This document shows, piece by piece, positions 17,998 to 25,734 of a stretch of 36,914 nucleotides of DNA (its first letter is position 1; each line of letters begins with the position of its first letter). A model generated the notes under the pieces. It was not told the DNA's origin, did no database searches, and saw only the letters and a list, made by a program, of their open reading frames with translations. The DNA lies in assembly GCA_009993005.1 (NCBI GenBank), contig JAACUH010000081.1, positions 1 to 36,914 of the forward strand, read 5' to 3'. The position numbers and the translations under genes were made by a program. Origin of the DNA: Rhodobacterales bacterium. Lineage in GTDB: Bacteria > Pseudomonadota > Alphaproteobacteria > Rhodobacterales > Rhodobacteraceae.

Positions 17998-19170
17998 ATG
18001 ACTGTACATTTCGCAGAGGCTGCGGCCTCGGCCCGCTTCCCCGTGACCAACCGCCTAGAGCAGTATTGCGCCCATGCTGCGTTTGACAAGCCGACGCTTG
18101 TGCTCGACGTGGACCGGGTCGAGACCCAGTATCATGCGCTGAAGGCCGGGCTGGGCCATGCCGACATTCATTATGCCGTCAAGGCCAACCCGGCGCGCGC
18201 GATCATCGAGCGTCTGGTGCGGCTGGGGGCGCATTTCGACGCCGCCTCGCGCGGGGAGATCGAGCTCTGCCTGAGCCTCGGCGCGCGGCCCGAGACGATT
18301 TCCTATGGCAACACCGTCAAGCTGGCGCGTGACATCGCCTTTGCGCATCAGGCCGGGATCACGCTCTTTTCCGCCGATGCCGAGGAAGAGCTGGAAAAGA
18401 TCGCCGAGCACGCCCCCGGCGCGCAGGTCTATATCCGCCTGATCGTCGAGTTGAGCCAGGCCGACTGGCCGCTGTCGCGCAAATTCGGCTGCGACCGTGA
18501 CACCGCGCTGCGGCTGCTCGACCATGCCAAGGCGCTGGGGCTGACACCGGTCGGCTTTTCCTTTCATGTCGGCAGCCAGACCCGTCAGGCCGCGATGTGG
18601 GGCCCGACGCTCGACCAGCTGGGCAAGATCTGGGATGCGGCGCGCGATGCCGGGCATGCGTTGACGCTGCTGAACATCGGCGGTGGTTTCCCGGCCTTCT
18701 ATGGCGAGGCCATCGAAGCGCCGACCGATTATGCCGCCCGCGTGATGGAGCAGGTGACGGCGCGCTTTGGCCATGTCGCCCGCGTGATGGCCGAGCCCGG
18801 CCGTGGCCTTGTCGCCGAAGCGGGGATGATCGTGGCCGAGGTCGTGCTGGTGAGCCGCAAGTCAGAGCGCGACATGCACCGCTGGGTCTATCTGTCGATC
18901 GGCCGTTTCTCCGGGCTGGCCGAGACCGAGGGCGAGGCGATCCGCTACCAGTTCGTCACCGCGCGCGATGGCGACCCGGTCGGGCCCTGCATCATGGCGG
19001 GCCCGTCCTGCGACAGTGCCGATGTGCTCTATGAAAAGCGTCCGATGAACCTGCCGCTGACGCTGAAATCGGGCGACAGGATCCTGATCCGCAACACCGG
19101 GGCCTATACATCGACCTATTCCTCGGTCTGTTTCAATGGCTTCCCGCCGCTTGACGTGGTTGTCATCTGA
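17998..19170 (+). CDS. Ornithine/lysine decarboxylase, PLP fold type III
   Basis: A 390-residue decarboxylase with the alanine-racemase-like barrel used by eukaryotic-type ornithine decarboxylases; it makes putrescine (or cadaverine). HYAVKANP carries the Schiff-base Lys62, SFHVGSQ and the glycine loop NIGGGFPAFYG bind the PLP phosphate, AEPGRGLVAEAG follows, and GPSCDSADVLYE provides the cross-dimer catalytic Cys338. The length is right for the compact bacterial ODC/LDC form rather than biosynthetic arginine decarboxylase. Ornithine versus lysine preference cannot be fixed from sequence. The start ATG 17998 follows GGAG; an out-of-frame ATG at 17991 overlaps that site. The long structured leader suggests post-transcriptional control, perhaps by polyamines. 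Confidence 0.92.
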   Translation: MTVHFAEAAASARFPVTNRLEQYCAHAAFDKPTLVLDVDRVETQYHALKAGLGHADIHYAVKANPARAIIERLVRLGAHFDAASRGEIELCLSLGARPETISYGNTVKLARDIAFAHQAGITLFSADAEEELEKIAEHAPGAQVYIRLIVELSQADWPLSRKFGCDRDTALRLLDHAKALGLTPVGFSFHVGSQTRQAAMWGPTLDQLGKIWDAARDAGHALTLLNIGGGFPAFYGEAIEAPTDYAARVMEQVTARFGHVARVMAEPGRGLVAEAGMIVAEVVLVSRKSERDMHRWVYLSIGRFSGLAETEGEAIRYQFVTARDGDPVGPCIMAGPSCDSADVLYEKRPMNLPLTLKSGDRILIRNTGAYTSTYSSVCFNGFPPLDVVVI

Positions 19171-19199
19171 CCGCGGCAAGCCCGAACGCGACGACAATG

Positions 19200-19228
19200 G
19201 CGGCACACGGTATCCCACTGTGTGCCGC
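19200..19228 (+). terminator. Stem-loop after the decarboxylase, possible terminator
   Basis: GCGGCACAC (19200-19208) pairs perfectly with GTGTGCCGC (19220-19228), and two further inner pairs leave a seven-base loop. It lies 30 bases past the stop. A T run appears only about 20 bases later (19250-19254), so it is not a textbook intrinsic terminator. Confidence 0.5.
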
Positions 19229-19312
19229 TAAGCATTTCAGATGTATCGTTTTTCCTGTTTACTTGGCGGCAGGGCGGTCTAGTGTCCGACCTGACATGAC
19301 AAGGGCTTTGCA

Positions 19313-20593
19313 ATGACCGGCCTGACCGACCACCCGCTGCGCTACACGCTCGCCAACGAGTTGCATGCGCGCCCCTTTCCGACCGTGGCAAGCCCCGGCC
19401 GCGCGGCCTATCTCGCGCTCAAGCCGGCGCAAAACGCCGCCGCACGAGACCGCGCCGCCGACCGGGCGCATCTGGTGGCGCTGCTCGACCGGTTCGGCGC
19501 GCAGCACCCGCAGCCGGATGCCACGCATTGGTTTGGCCAGATCGGCAAATTCCACCTCAAGTGGGAGTGCCATACCGAATTCGTCACCTATACGCTCTTT
19601 GCCGAAGGGCTTGACGACCGCGCCTTTGATCCGGTGTTTTTCGACGCTTTTCCCGAGGACTGGCTCGCCACCGCGCCGGGCACGCGGATCACCTCCGCGC
19701 TCATCCGGATCGAGCAGTTCACCGGCGATGATGGCATCATCGACAAGGCCAATGACTGGTTCGTGGGCGAGAGCATGGCGCTCAGCCGGGTGCTCGACGA
19801 CCAGCTGGTGATCGGCACCGATTTCAGGATCGACGCGGCCGGGCATATGCGTTTTGCCATGTTCGCCCGTCCCGAGGTCAGCGCGCGCCGCGTGGGACGC
19901 GTGGTGCAGCGGCTCTGCGAGATCGAGACCTACAAGGCGATGGCGATGCTGGGTCTGGCCCGCGCGCGCGATCTTGCGCCGCGCATGGGTGCCATCGACC
20001 GGCAGTTGTCGGCGCTGATGGCCGACATGGCCGGCCCGATGAGCGACCCTGCCGAGACGCTCAAGGCGCTGCTCAACATCTCGTCCGAACTCGAGAACAT
20101 CGTCGCGCAGTCGTCCTTCCGCTTTGGTGCCACCGGCGCCTACGAGACGATCGTGAACCAGCGCATCGAAGTGCTGCGCGAGGTGCGCTTTGGCGGGCGG
20201 CAGACCTTTGCCGAATTCATGATGCGCCGCTTTGATCCCGCCATGCGCACGGTGAAATCGACCGAGGGGCGGCTCGGCGCGATGTCGGACCGGGCTCTGC
20301 GCGCGGGCGATCTGCTGCGCACGCGGGTGGATGTCGAACGCTCGGCGCAGAATCAGGAGCTTCTGGCCAGCATGGACCGCCGCGCTGACCTGCAACTGCG
20401 CCTGCAGCGCACGGTCGAAGGGCTGTCGGTGGTGGCGATCAGCTATTATGCCGTCAACCTCGTGCTCTATATGGTAGCCCCACTTGGCGATGCGGCGGGC
20501 CTGACCAAGCCGATCGTGACCGCCATTGCGACCCCGCTGGTGGTGCTTCTCGTCTGGTTCATGGTAAGGCGCATCCGGCACAAGCTGGAATGA
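19313..20593 (+). CDS. DUF3422 family membrane-anchored protein
   Basis: A 426-residue protein recognisable as DUF3422, a family common in alphaproteobacteria and of unknown function. The N-terminal part has HPLRYTLANELHARPFP and KWECHTEFVTYTLF, typical of the family. The middle (about 210-350) is helical and charged. Two hydrophobic helices near the C-terminus (about 370-390 and 400-420) with a basic tail (RRIRHK) suggest membrane anchoring with most of the protein in the cytoplasm. Its start ATG 19313 follows an AAGGG site. A glycosyltransferase starts 12 bases after its stop and an oxidoreductase follows that, so the three are likely cotranscribed. Confidence 0.88.
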   Translation: MTGLTDHPLRYTLANELHARPFPTVASPGRAAYLALKPAQNAAARDRAADRAHLVALLDRFGAQHPQPDATHWFGQIGKFHLKWECHTEFVTYTLFAEGLDDRAFDPVFFDAFPEDWLATAPGTRITSALIRIEQFTGDDGIIDKANDWFVGESMALSRVLDDQLVIGTDFRIDAAGHMRFAMFARPEVSARRVGRVVQRLCEIETYKAMAMLGLARARDLAPRMGAIDRQLSALMADMAGPMSDPAETLKALLNISSELENIVAQSSFRFGATGAYETIVNQRIEVLREVRFGGRQTFAEFMMRRFDPAMRTVKSTEGRLGAMSDRALRAGDLLRTRVDVERSAQNQELLASMDRRADLQLRLQRTVEGLSVVAISYYAVNLVLYMVAPLGDAAGLTKPIVTAIATPLVVLLVWFMVRRIRHKLE

Positions 20594-20605
20594 AAGGGGC
20601 CGCGC

Positions 20606-21421
20606 ATGGCGGCGGGCATAAAGCAGGTCATCTGCATCAACTGGGGCACGAAATACGGCGCGCCCTTCATCAACCGGCTTTATGCGATGGTGGCGCGCAA
20701 TATCACGCCGCCCTTCACATTCACCTGTTTCACCGACAACCGCGCCGGCCTGCGCGCGGAGGTGCTGTGCGAGGATCTGCCGCCGATTGACGTGCAGATG
20801 CCGGTCAACACCAAGGGGATCTGGCCGAAATCGCGCCTCTGGGGGCCGCGGCTGGGCAGTCTGAGCGGGCCGGTGCTGTTTCTCGACCTCGATCTGGTGA
20901 TCGTGGGCTCGCTCGATGGGTTCTTTGAACTGGGCCAGCCCGATGACGTGATCCTGACGCGCAATCAGAACACCCCGCTGGAGCGGCTCGGCCAGACCTC
21001 GCTTTTCCGCTTTCCGGTGGGCAAGCTGCTGCCGCTGCAAGAGGCGTTCCGCGCCGATCCGCAGGGGGTGGCGGATGAATACCGCTTCGAGCAGCGTTTC
21101 GTGACGCGCAATGCGCCGGGCGGGGTGAGTTTCTTTCCGCGCGGCTGGGTGCGCCACTTCCGGCAGGATTGCCGCTGGCCGTTTCCGCTCAACTATGCGC
21201 TGGCGCCGCGGCTGCCGGCCGATGCGCGGGTGGTGATCTTTCCCGGCGGGCTCTTGCCGCAACATGCCATCGACGGGCATTGGGGGCGCGACTATCCGGT
21301 GACGACGCCGCTGGGCCACCTGCGCGGGCTGTTCAGCGCCACCCGCCCCGACAAGCCGTTGCGCTACCTGCGCCATTACATCCGGCCCGCGGGCTGGGTG
21401 GCGCAGCATTGGCGGGAATAA
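20606..21421 (+). CDS. Putative glycosyltransferase with DxD motif
   Basis: A 271-residue protein with a nucleotide-sugar-transferase look. It starts IKQVICINWGTKYGAPFINRL, then FTCFTDN, and has the metal-binding DxD motif as FLDLDLVIVGSLDGF (Asp94-Leu-Asp96). The pattern resembles GT8/GT-A-fold enzymes of bacterial surface glycans, but the family cannot be fixed with certainty. The later segment GGVSFFPRGWVRHF and the C-terminal RYLRHYIRPAGWVAQHW are distinctive. There is no membrane segment, so it acts in the cytoplasm or at the inner face of the membrane. It sits between the DUF3422 gene (12-base gap) and the oxidoreductase (2-base gap). Acceptor and sugar are unknown. Confidence 0.75.
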   Translation: MAAGIKQVICINWGTKYGAPFINRLYAMVARNITPPFTFTCFTDNRAGLRAEVLCEDLPPIDVQMPVNTKGIWPKSRLWGPRLGSLSGPVLFLDLDLVIVGSLDGFFELGQPDDVILTRNQNTPLERLGQTSLFRFPVGKLLPLQEAFRADPQGVADEYRFEQRFVTRNAPGGVSFFPRGWVRHFRQDCRWPFPLNYALAPRLPADARVVIFPGGLLPQHAIDGHWGRDYPVTTPLGHLRGLFSATRPDKPLRYLRHYIRPAGWVAQHWRE

Positions 21422-21423
21422 CC

Positions 21424-22767
21424 ATGGGGTTTCCGCTGTCGCTCGACACGCCCATCGCCCATCCCGGCCCGCTGCCGGCCGAGGCCGATGTTGTCGTGAT
21501 CGGTGCGGGCATCATCGGGGTGATGACCGCCTGGGAGCTTGCGCGCGCGGGCCTGCGGGTGGTGGTGCTGGAAAAGGGGCGTGTGGCGGCGGAACAGTCG
21601 AGCCGCAACTGGGGCTGGATCCGCCAGCAGGGGCGGCATCCGGCCGAACTGCCGATCATGATCGAGGCGAACCGGCTCTGGCGCGACCTCGCCGCGCGGC
21701 TCGGCGACGGGCTGGGCCTGCGGCAGGCGGGCGTCGTCTATCTGGCGAGCGGGCCCGGGGATGAGGCGAAACACGCGGCCTTCCTGCAACTCGCGCGCGA
21801 TCATGGACTTGATACCGAAGCGTTCAGCCGCGCCGACCTCGCCCGCGTGCTGCCCGGTGCAGTCGGTGGCTGGACCGGCGGCATCCGCACTGCTTCGGAC
21901 ATGCACGCCGAACCCGCGCAGGCGGTGCCGCTGCTGGCGCGGGCGGCGGCGGCTGACGGCGTGGTGATCGTGGAACATTGCGCGGTGCGGCTGATCGACG
22001 TCGCGGGCGGCCGCGTGGCGGGCGCGATCACCGAACAGGGGAGGATCCGCGCGCCGGCTGTGGTGGTGGCGGGCGGGGCGTGGTCGTCGCTGCTGCTGCG
22101 GCGCCATGGCATCGTGATCCCGCAGCTCGCAGTCCGCGCGACGGTGGCGGCCACGGTGCCCCTGCCAGCCGTGACCGAGGGCGCGGTGGCCGATAACCGG
22201 CTGGGTTGGCGGCGACGCCAGGATGGCGGCTACACGCTCGGGCCCGATGCCTTTCACCAGTTCCACATCGGGCCCGATGCCTTTCGTCACTTGCGCGCCT
22301 ATCTGCCGACGCTGATGCAGGATTTCCGGCATACGTCGTTCCTGCCCGTGGCGCCGCAGGGCTATCCCGATGGCTGGCGCACGCCGCGCCGCTGGTCGGG
22401 CGAGGGGCCGAGCCCATTCGAGGCGCTGCGCGTGCTCAACCCCGCGCCACATATGCCGGTGGTGGCGCAGATGGCGCGCGATCTGGCCGCGACCTATCCG
22501 GACCTGGGCGAGGTGCGCATCGCGCGCGCCTGGTCGGGGATGATCGACACGATGCCCGATGTGGTGCCGGTGATCGACCATGCGCCGTCGCTGCCCGGCC
22601 TCACCATCGCGACAGGGATGAGCGGGCACGGCTTCGGCATCGGCCCGGCCTTTGGCCGGATCGTGGCCGCACTGGTGCAGGGGCACGAGACGGGTCATGA
22701 CCTGCACGCCTTCCGCTTTTCGCGGTTCAGCGATGGCACCAGGATCGACGCCGGCGCGGGGATGTGA
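21424..22767 (+). CDS. FAD-dependent oxidoreductase (DadA-like)
   Basis: A 447-residue flavoprotein of the D-amino-acid dehydrogenase / glycine oxidase group. The FAD Rossmann motif is ADVVVIGAGIIGVMTAWELA (GAGIIG at 27-32), followed by the acidic end of the second strand in VVVLEKG and by the EQSSRNWGWIRQQG loop. The substrate domain occupies the middle, and the C-terminal GMSGHGFGIGPAFGRIVAAL closes the FAD site. Likely substrates are secondary or D-amino acids, but neither can be proven. The ATG at 21424 is two bases after the preceding stop, so translation is probably coupled. A strong GC hairpin and repeat element D follow. Confidence 0.9.
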   Translation: MGFPLSLDTPIAHPGPLPAEADVVVIGAGIIGVMTAWELARAGLRVVVLEKGRVAAEQSSRNWGWIRQQGRHPAELPIMIEANRLWRDLAARLGDGLGLRQAGVVYLASGPGDEAKHAAFLQLARDHGLDTEAFSRADLARVLPGAVGGWTGGIRTASDMHAEPAQAVPLLARAAAADGVVIVEHCAVRLIDVAGGRVAGAITEQGRIRAPAVVVAGGAWSSLLLRRHGIVIPQLAVRATVAATVPLPAVTEGAVADNRLGWRRRQDGGYTLGPDAFHQFHIGPDAFRHLRAYLPTLMQDFRHTSFLPVAPQGYPDGWRTPRRWSGEGPSPFEALRVLNPAPHMPVVAQMARDLAATYPDLGEVRIARAWSGMIDTMPDVVPVIDHAPSLPGLTIATGMSGHGFGIGPAFGRIVAALVQGHETGHDLHAFRFSRFSDGTRIDAGAGM

Positions 22768-22772
22768 CCGTG

Positions 22773-22887
22773 GCGGGGGGCTGTCTGCCCCCCGCGCGCG
22801 TGCCGCGCGCTCCCCCCGAGGATATTTCTCGCCAAAAGATGAGACGGCCTTGCTCATCTTTTGGCCTTAAATATCCTCGCCGAAGGC
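22773..22887. repeat. Intergenic repeat, locus D (hairpin plus two inverted copies)
   Basis: GCGGGGGGC (22773-22781) and GCCCCCCGC (22787-22795) form a perfect 9-bp hairpin just after the oxidoreductase stop. A rightward element copy follows (GAGGATATTTCTCGCC and AAAAGATGAG, 22818-22843). A leftward copy occupies 22853-22887, and its reverse complement reads GCCTTCGGCGAGGATATTT then AAGGCCAAAAGATGAG. The two copies make a long imperfect inverted repeat that could act as a transcript end. Confidence 0.85.
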
Positions 22888-22985
22888 ATCCGGACCATCC
22901 GTCCCGTGCCGCGCCCGGGCCATGGGCCGGCTTGCTGCCGGGGCGGAACTGCGCGACTATGATGTGTCTTTTCAGGGAGTGGCCG

Positions 22986-24146
22986 ATGCCGATCAAGAAC
23001 CGCTTTGCCGAGATGCTGCCCGAGATCACCGCCTGGCGGCGCGATCTGCACCGGCATCCCGAGATCCTGTTCGAGACGCATCGCACCGCCGCCGTGGTGG
23101 CCGAAAAGCTGCGCGCCTTTGGCTGTGACGAGGTTGTCACCGGGATCGGGCGGACCGGCGTCGTGGGTGTGATCCGGGGGCGGGCGACGGGCTCGGGCCG
23201 CGTCATCGGCCTGCGGGCGGATATGGATGCCTTGCCGATCCATGAGGCGACGGGGGCGGCCCATGCCTCGACCGTAGCGGGGGCGATGCATGCCTGCGGG
23301 CATGACGGGCATACCGCGATGTTGCTGGGTGCGGCCCGCTATCTCGCCGAAACGCGGTCCTTTGACGGGACGGTGGTCGTGATCTTTCAGCCCGCCGAAG
23401 AGGGCGGCGGCGGCGGACGCGAGATGTGTGCGGACGGGATGATGGACCGATGGGGCATTCAGGAGGTTTACGGCATGCACAATTGGCCAGGCCGGCCGGT
23501 GGGGTCATTCGCGATCCGGCCGGGGGCGTTCTTTGCGGCCACGGACCAGTTCGAGATCAGCGTCGAGGGCCGGGGTGGCCATGCCGCCAAGCCGCAGGAG
23601 ACGGTGGATTCCACCGTGGTGGCCAGCCATATCGTCTTGGCCTTGCAAAGCATCGTGAGCCGCAATGCCGACCCTGTCGGGCAGATCGTGGTTTCGGTCA
23701 CCTCGGTGGAAAGCTCCTCCAAGGCGTTCAACGTGATCCCGCAGCGGGTGCATCTGCGCGGCACTGTGCGCACGATGGACCGCGGCATGCGGGAGATGGC
23801 CGAGGGGCGGGTGAAGGCGATTGCCGAGACGACCGCGCTGGCCTTTGGCGCGGTGGCGACGGTGGGCTACATGCGCGGCTATCCGGTCATGGTGAACAGC
23901 GCCGAGCAAACCGGTTTTGCCGCCGATGTGGCGCGGGCCGTGGCGGGCGACTGTGCCGAGGCGCCGCTGATCATGGGGGGCGAGGATTTTGCCTATATGC
24001 TCGAAGAGCGGCCCGGGGCCTATATCCTTGTCGGCAATGGCGACACGGCGCCGGTGCATCATCCGGAGTATGACTTCAACGACGAGGCGATTCCGGCGGG
24101 TTGCAGCTGGTGGGCGCAGATTGCCGAGCAGCGGATGCCGCTCTAG
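22986..24146 (+). CDS. M20-family amidohydrolase (hippurate hydrolase-like)
   Basis: A 386-residue zinc amidohydrolase of the HipO/indole-acetyl-amino-acid hydrolase subgroup of M20 peptidases. Metal ligands and catalytic residues are in ACGHDGHT (Cys104, His106), in QPAEEGGGGG (Glu138-Glu139), in YGMHNWPG (His165), and in the C-terminal VHHPEYDFND. The dimerisation domain includes EGRGGHAAKPQETVD. Such enzymes hydrolyse N-acyl or N-aroyl amino acids in the cytoplasm. ATG 22986 follows an AGGGAG site. The gene is convergent with the GT29-like gene, and the two stop codons share the bases CTAG at 24143-24146. Confidence 0.93.
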   Translation: MPIKNRFAEMLPEITAWRRDLHRHPEILFETHRTAAVVAEKLRAFGCDEVVTGIGRTGVVGVIRGRATGSGRVIGLRADMDALPIHEATGAAHASTVAGAMHACGHDGHTAMLLGAARYLAETRSFDGTVVVIFQPAEEGGGGGREMCADGMMDRWGIQEVYGMHNWPGRPVGSFAIRPGAFFAATDQFEISVEGRGGHAAKPQETVDSTVVASHIVLALQSIVSRNADPVGQIVVSVTSVESSSKAFNVIPQRVHLRGTVRTMDRGMREMAEGRVKAIAETTALAFGAVATVGYMRGYPVMVNSAEQTGFAADVARAVAGDCAEAPLIMGGEDFAYMLEERPGAYILVGNGDTAPVHHPEYDFNDEAIPAGCSWWAQIAEQRMPL

Positions 24147-24760
24147 CGGTGCAGGTGCAGGCGCGGGTCGGAGCGCATCAGCCGGTCCACCCAGGCGCGC
24201 TCTGCCGCGAAGTCATGCGGAACCCGGGTTGCGTCGCGCTGGCCTGACAAGGACAGGCTTTGAAAGAAATCAAAGCCGTAGAGGTCGATCCTCGCGCAAT
24301 TTGCGGCGGTGAGCATGTCGATCATCAGCGCCCCGGTCGTGGCGCGTGCGCCGAGTGTGCCGATCAATGCTGCGGCCCGCGCGGCAGGATAGAGCGCCAG
24401 TCGCGGGTCATGGGCCAACCGATAGGCCAGGCGTTTGCGGCGCGGGGTCATCCAGATGATCCGCCGCGGCGCCCGCGCGGCGATGACGGCGGGTGCCACC
24501 GGCACCGATATCGCCATCCAGTCGGTCCGGTGGCCGTGGCTTGCGGTCGCGGGCATCGGCGCGGCGTTGAGCCGGACCACCAGATCGGCCGCGTCGATCG
24601 CCGCGCCATGGGGTGTCTGCGCCAGCGCGCGGGCATTGCCGACGAGGGCAATGCTCTGTCCCTCGAGTTCGGCCAGCAGGCGATCGAAGGGCAGGCCGAG
24701 GCGGGCGAGGGCGCTCTCGTTGCGGGTCAGCTTGGCCCAGATGAACCCGGCGCGGGTCAT
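24143..24760 (-). CDS. Sialyltransferase-like glycosyltransferase (GT29-type motifs)
   Basis: A 205-residue protein carrying what look like the GT29 sialylmotifs. Motif L is at about 35-68 (QSIALVGNARALA, then DAADLVVRLNAAP). Motif S is at about 140-166 (ATTGALMIDMLTAANC, then IDLYGFDFF). A His182-x4-Glu187 pair fits motif VS, which holds the catalytic His of animal enzymes. GT29 enzymes use CMP-sialic acid. Kdo is also a CMP-activated 3-deoxy-ulosonic acid and waaA lies two genes upstream, so CMP-Kdo or a relative is a possible donor (inference). The start ATG 24760 overlaps the previous stop as ATGA, and no membrane anchor is visible. Confidence 0.75.
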   Translation of the reverse strand: MTRAGFIWAKLTRNESALARLGLPFDRLLAELEGQSIALVGNARALAQTPHGAAIDAADLVVRLNAAPMPATASHGHRTDWMAISVPVAPAVIAARAPRRIIWMTPRRKRLAYRLAHDPRLALYPAARAAALIGTLGARATTGALMIDMLTAANCARIDLYGFDFFQSLSLSGQRDATRVPHDFAAERAWVDRLMRSDPRLHLHR

Positions 24761-25734
24761 GCCAGCGCCCCCAGATCGGCAAAGAGCCGTGCCGCCCCGT
24801 CCTGCGCGCGGGTGAGGAAATCTTGGATCGCCGCGCGCTCGGCGCTGTCATAGGGGCGCAGCGCGGTGGCAGGCGTCAGCGCGTCCAGCGCCTGCGGCGT
24901 CAGAAGGCGCGCGTCGCCGAGGCCGGCATCGGCCAGCAGACCCTGCACCTTGGAGGTGACCGAGGCCACCGCCAGCACCGGCGTGCCTGAGAGAAGCGAC
25001 AGGCAGACGCCGTGATAGCGCCCTGTCACATGCCCTGCCGCCGCCGAGAGGCGGGCAAGATAGGCGGCGGTGTCACGGGCCATCTCGAAGCGCGGCACCG
25101 GGCCGGACCAGACCCCGGTATAGGCGCGCCAGAGCAGGGCACGCGCGGTCTGCGACCGCCAGATGGGTGCCTGCAGCGTCTTGGTCGGCAGATACTCCGC
25201 GCCGAGCCGCTGCGCCGCACGGGCCAGCGCCTTGCGCGGCGCGGCGCGGACCGAATCGCCCAGGACCAGCCCGTTGCGCGGCAGGTCCGTGATGGTGGCC
25301 GGCGTTGCCAGTGACAGGTCGGGCAGCCAGCGCACGGCGCGCCCGGTCGCGCTGGCCATCGCCGCGGCGCTGGCGCTGTCGCGTGCCGCGATCAGGGCAC
25401 AGCGGGCCAGCAGGGGGGACCATTCGGGCGGATTGTCCTGCCACAGCGCATTGACCAGCGCGACCGGCGCCGCTGTCGCCTCTGTGGCCGCAAGAAGCCG
25501 TGCCCCGGCCGGTGCACCGTCATGCAGCGTGCCTTCGCCATTGATCACGACCAGCGCCGCACCTGCGATGGCGTGGCGGTGCGCGGCGTTGGCCGACCAG
25601 TCTGTGCGGGCAGGAATGCGATACAGATCAAAGCCCTGCGCTGTCAGGCCCGCCACGAGGTTGGTCATCACGCGGGCGCAGCCGTGGTGGTAGCGGTGCG
25701 ATGTATCGTTGAGGATGACGGCAGTGCGGGTCAT
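24757..25734 (-). CDS. Polysaccharide pyruvyl transferase family protein
   Basis: A 325-residue GT-B-like protein of the polysaccharide pyruvyl transferase family, which transfers pyruvate from phosphoenolpyruvate as a ketal onto sugars of surface polysaccharides. The N-terminal half has VILNDTSHRYHHGCARV and LVVINGEGTLHDGAP. The C-terminal half has the family's typical GRYHGVCLSLLSGTPVLAV (about residues 245-265). Some members are not pyruvyl transferases in practice, so the reaction is inferred. ATG 25734 overlaps the waaA stop as ATGA, and its own stop overlaps the next start the same way. An upstream in-frame start at 25761 would lie inside waaA and is not needed. Confidence 0.85.
   Translation of the reverse strand: MTRTAVILNDTSHRYHHGCARVMTNLVAGLTAQGFDLYRIPARTDWSANAAHRHAIAGAALVVINGEGTLHDGAPAGARLLAATEATAAPVALVNALWQDNPPEWSPLLARCALIAARDSASAAAMASATGRAVRWLPDLSLATPATITDLPRNGLVLGDSVRAAPRKALARAAQRLGAEYLPTKTLQAPIWRSQTARALLWRAYTGVWSGPVPRFEMARDTAAYLARLSAAAGHVTGRYHGVCLSLLSGTPVLAVASVTSKVQGLLADAGLGDARLLTPQALDALTPATALRPYDSAERAAIQDFLTRAQDGAARLFADLGALA

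Noticed and set aside
17829-18086. Small ORF overlapping the decarboxylase start (possible leader peptide)
   Set aside because: It runs 89 bases into the decarboxylase gene out of frame, with no good ribosome site; a short uORF starting at ATG 17991 cannot be excluded but has no positive evidence.
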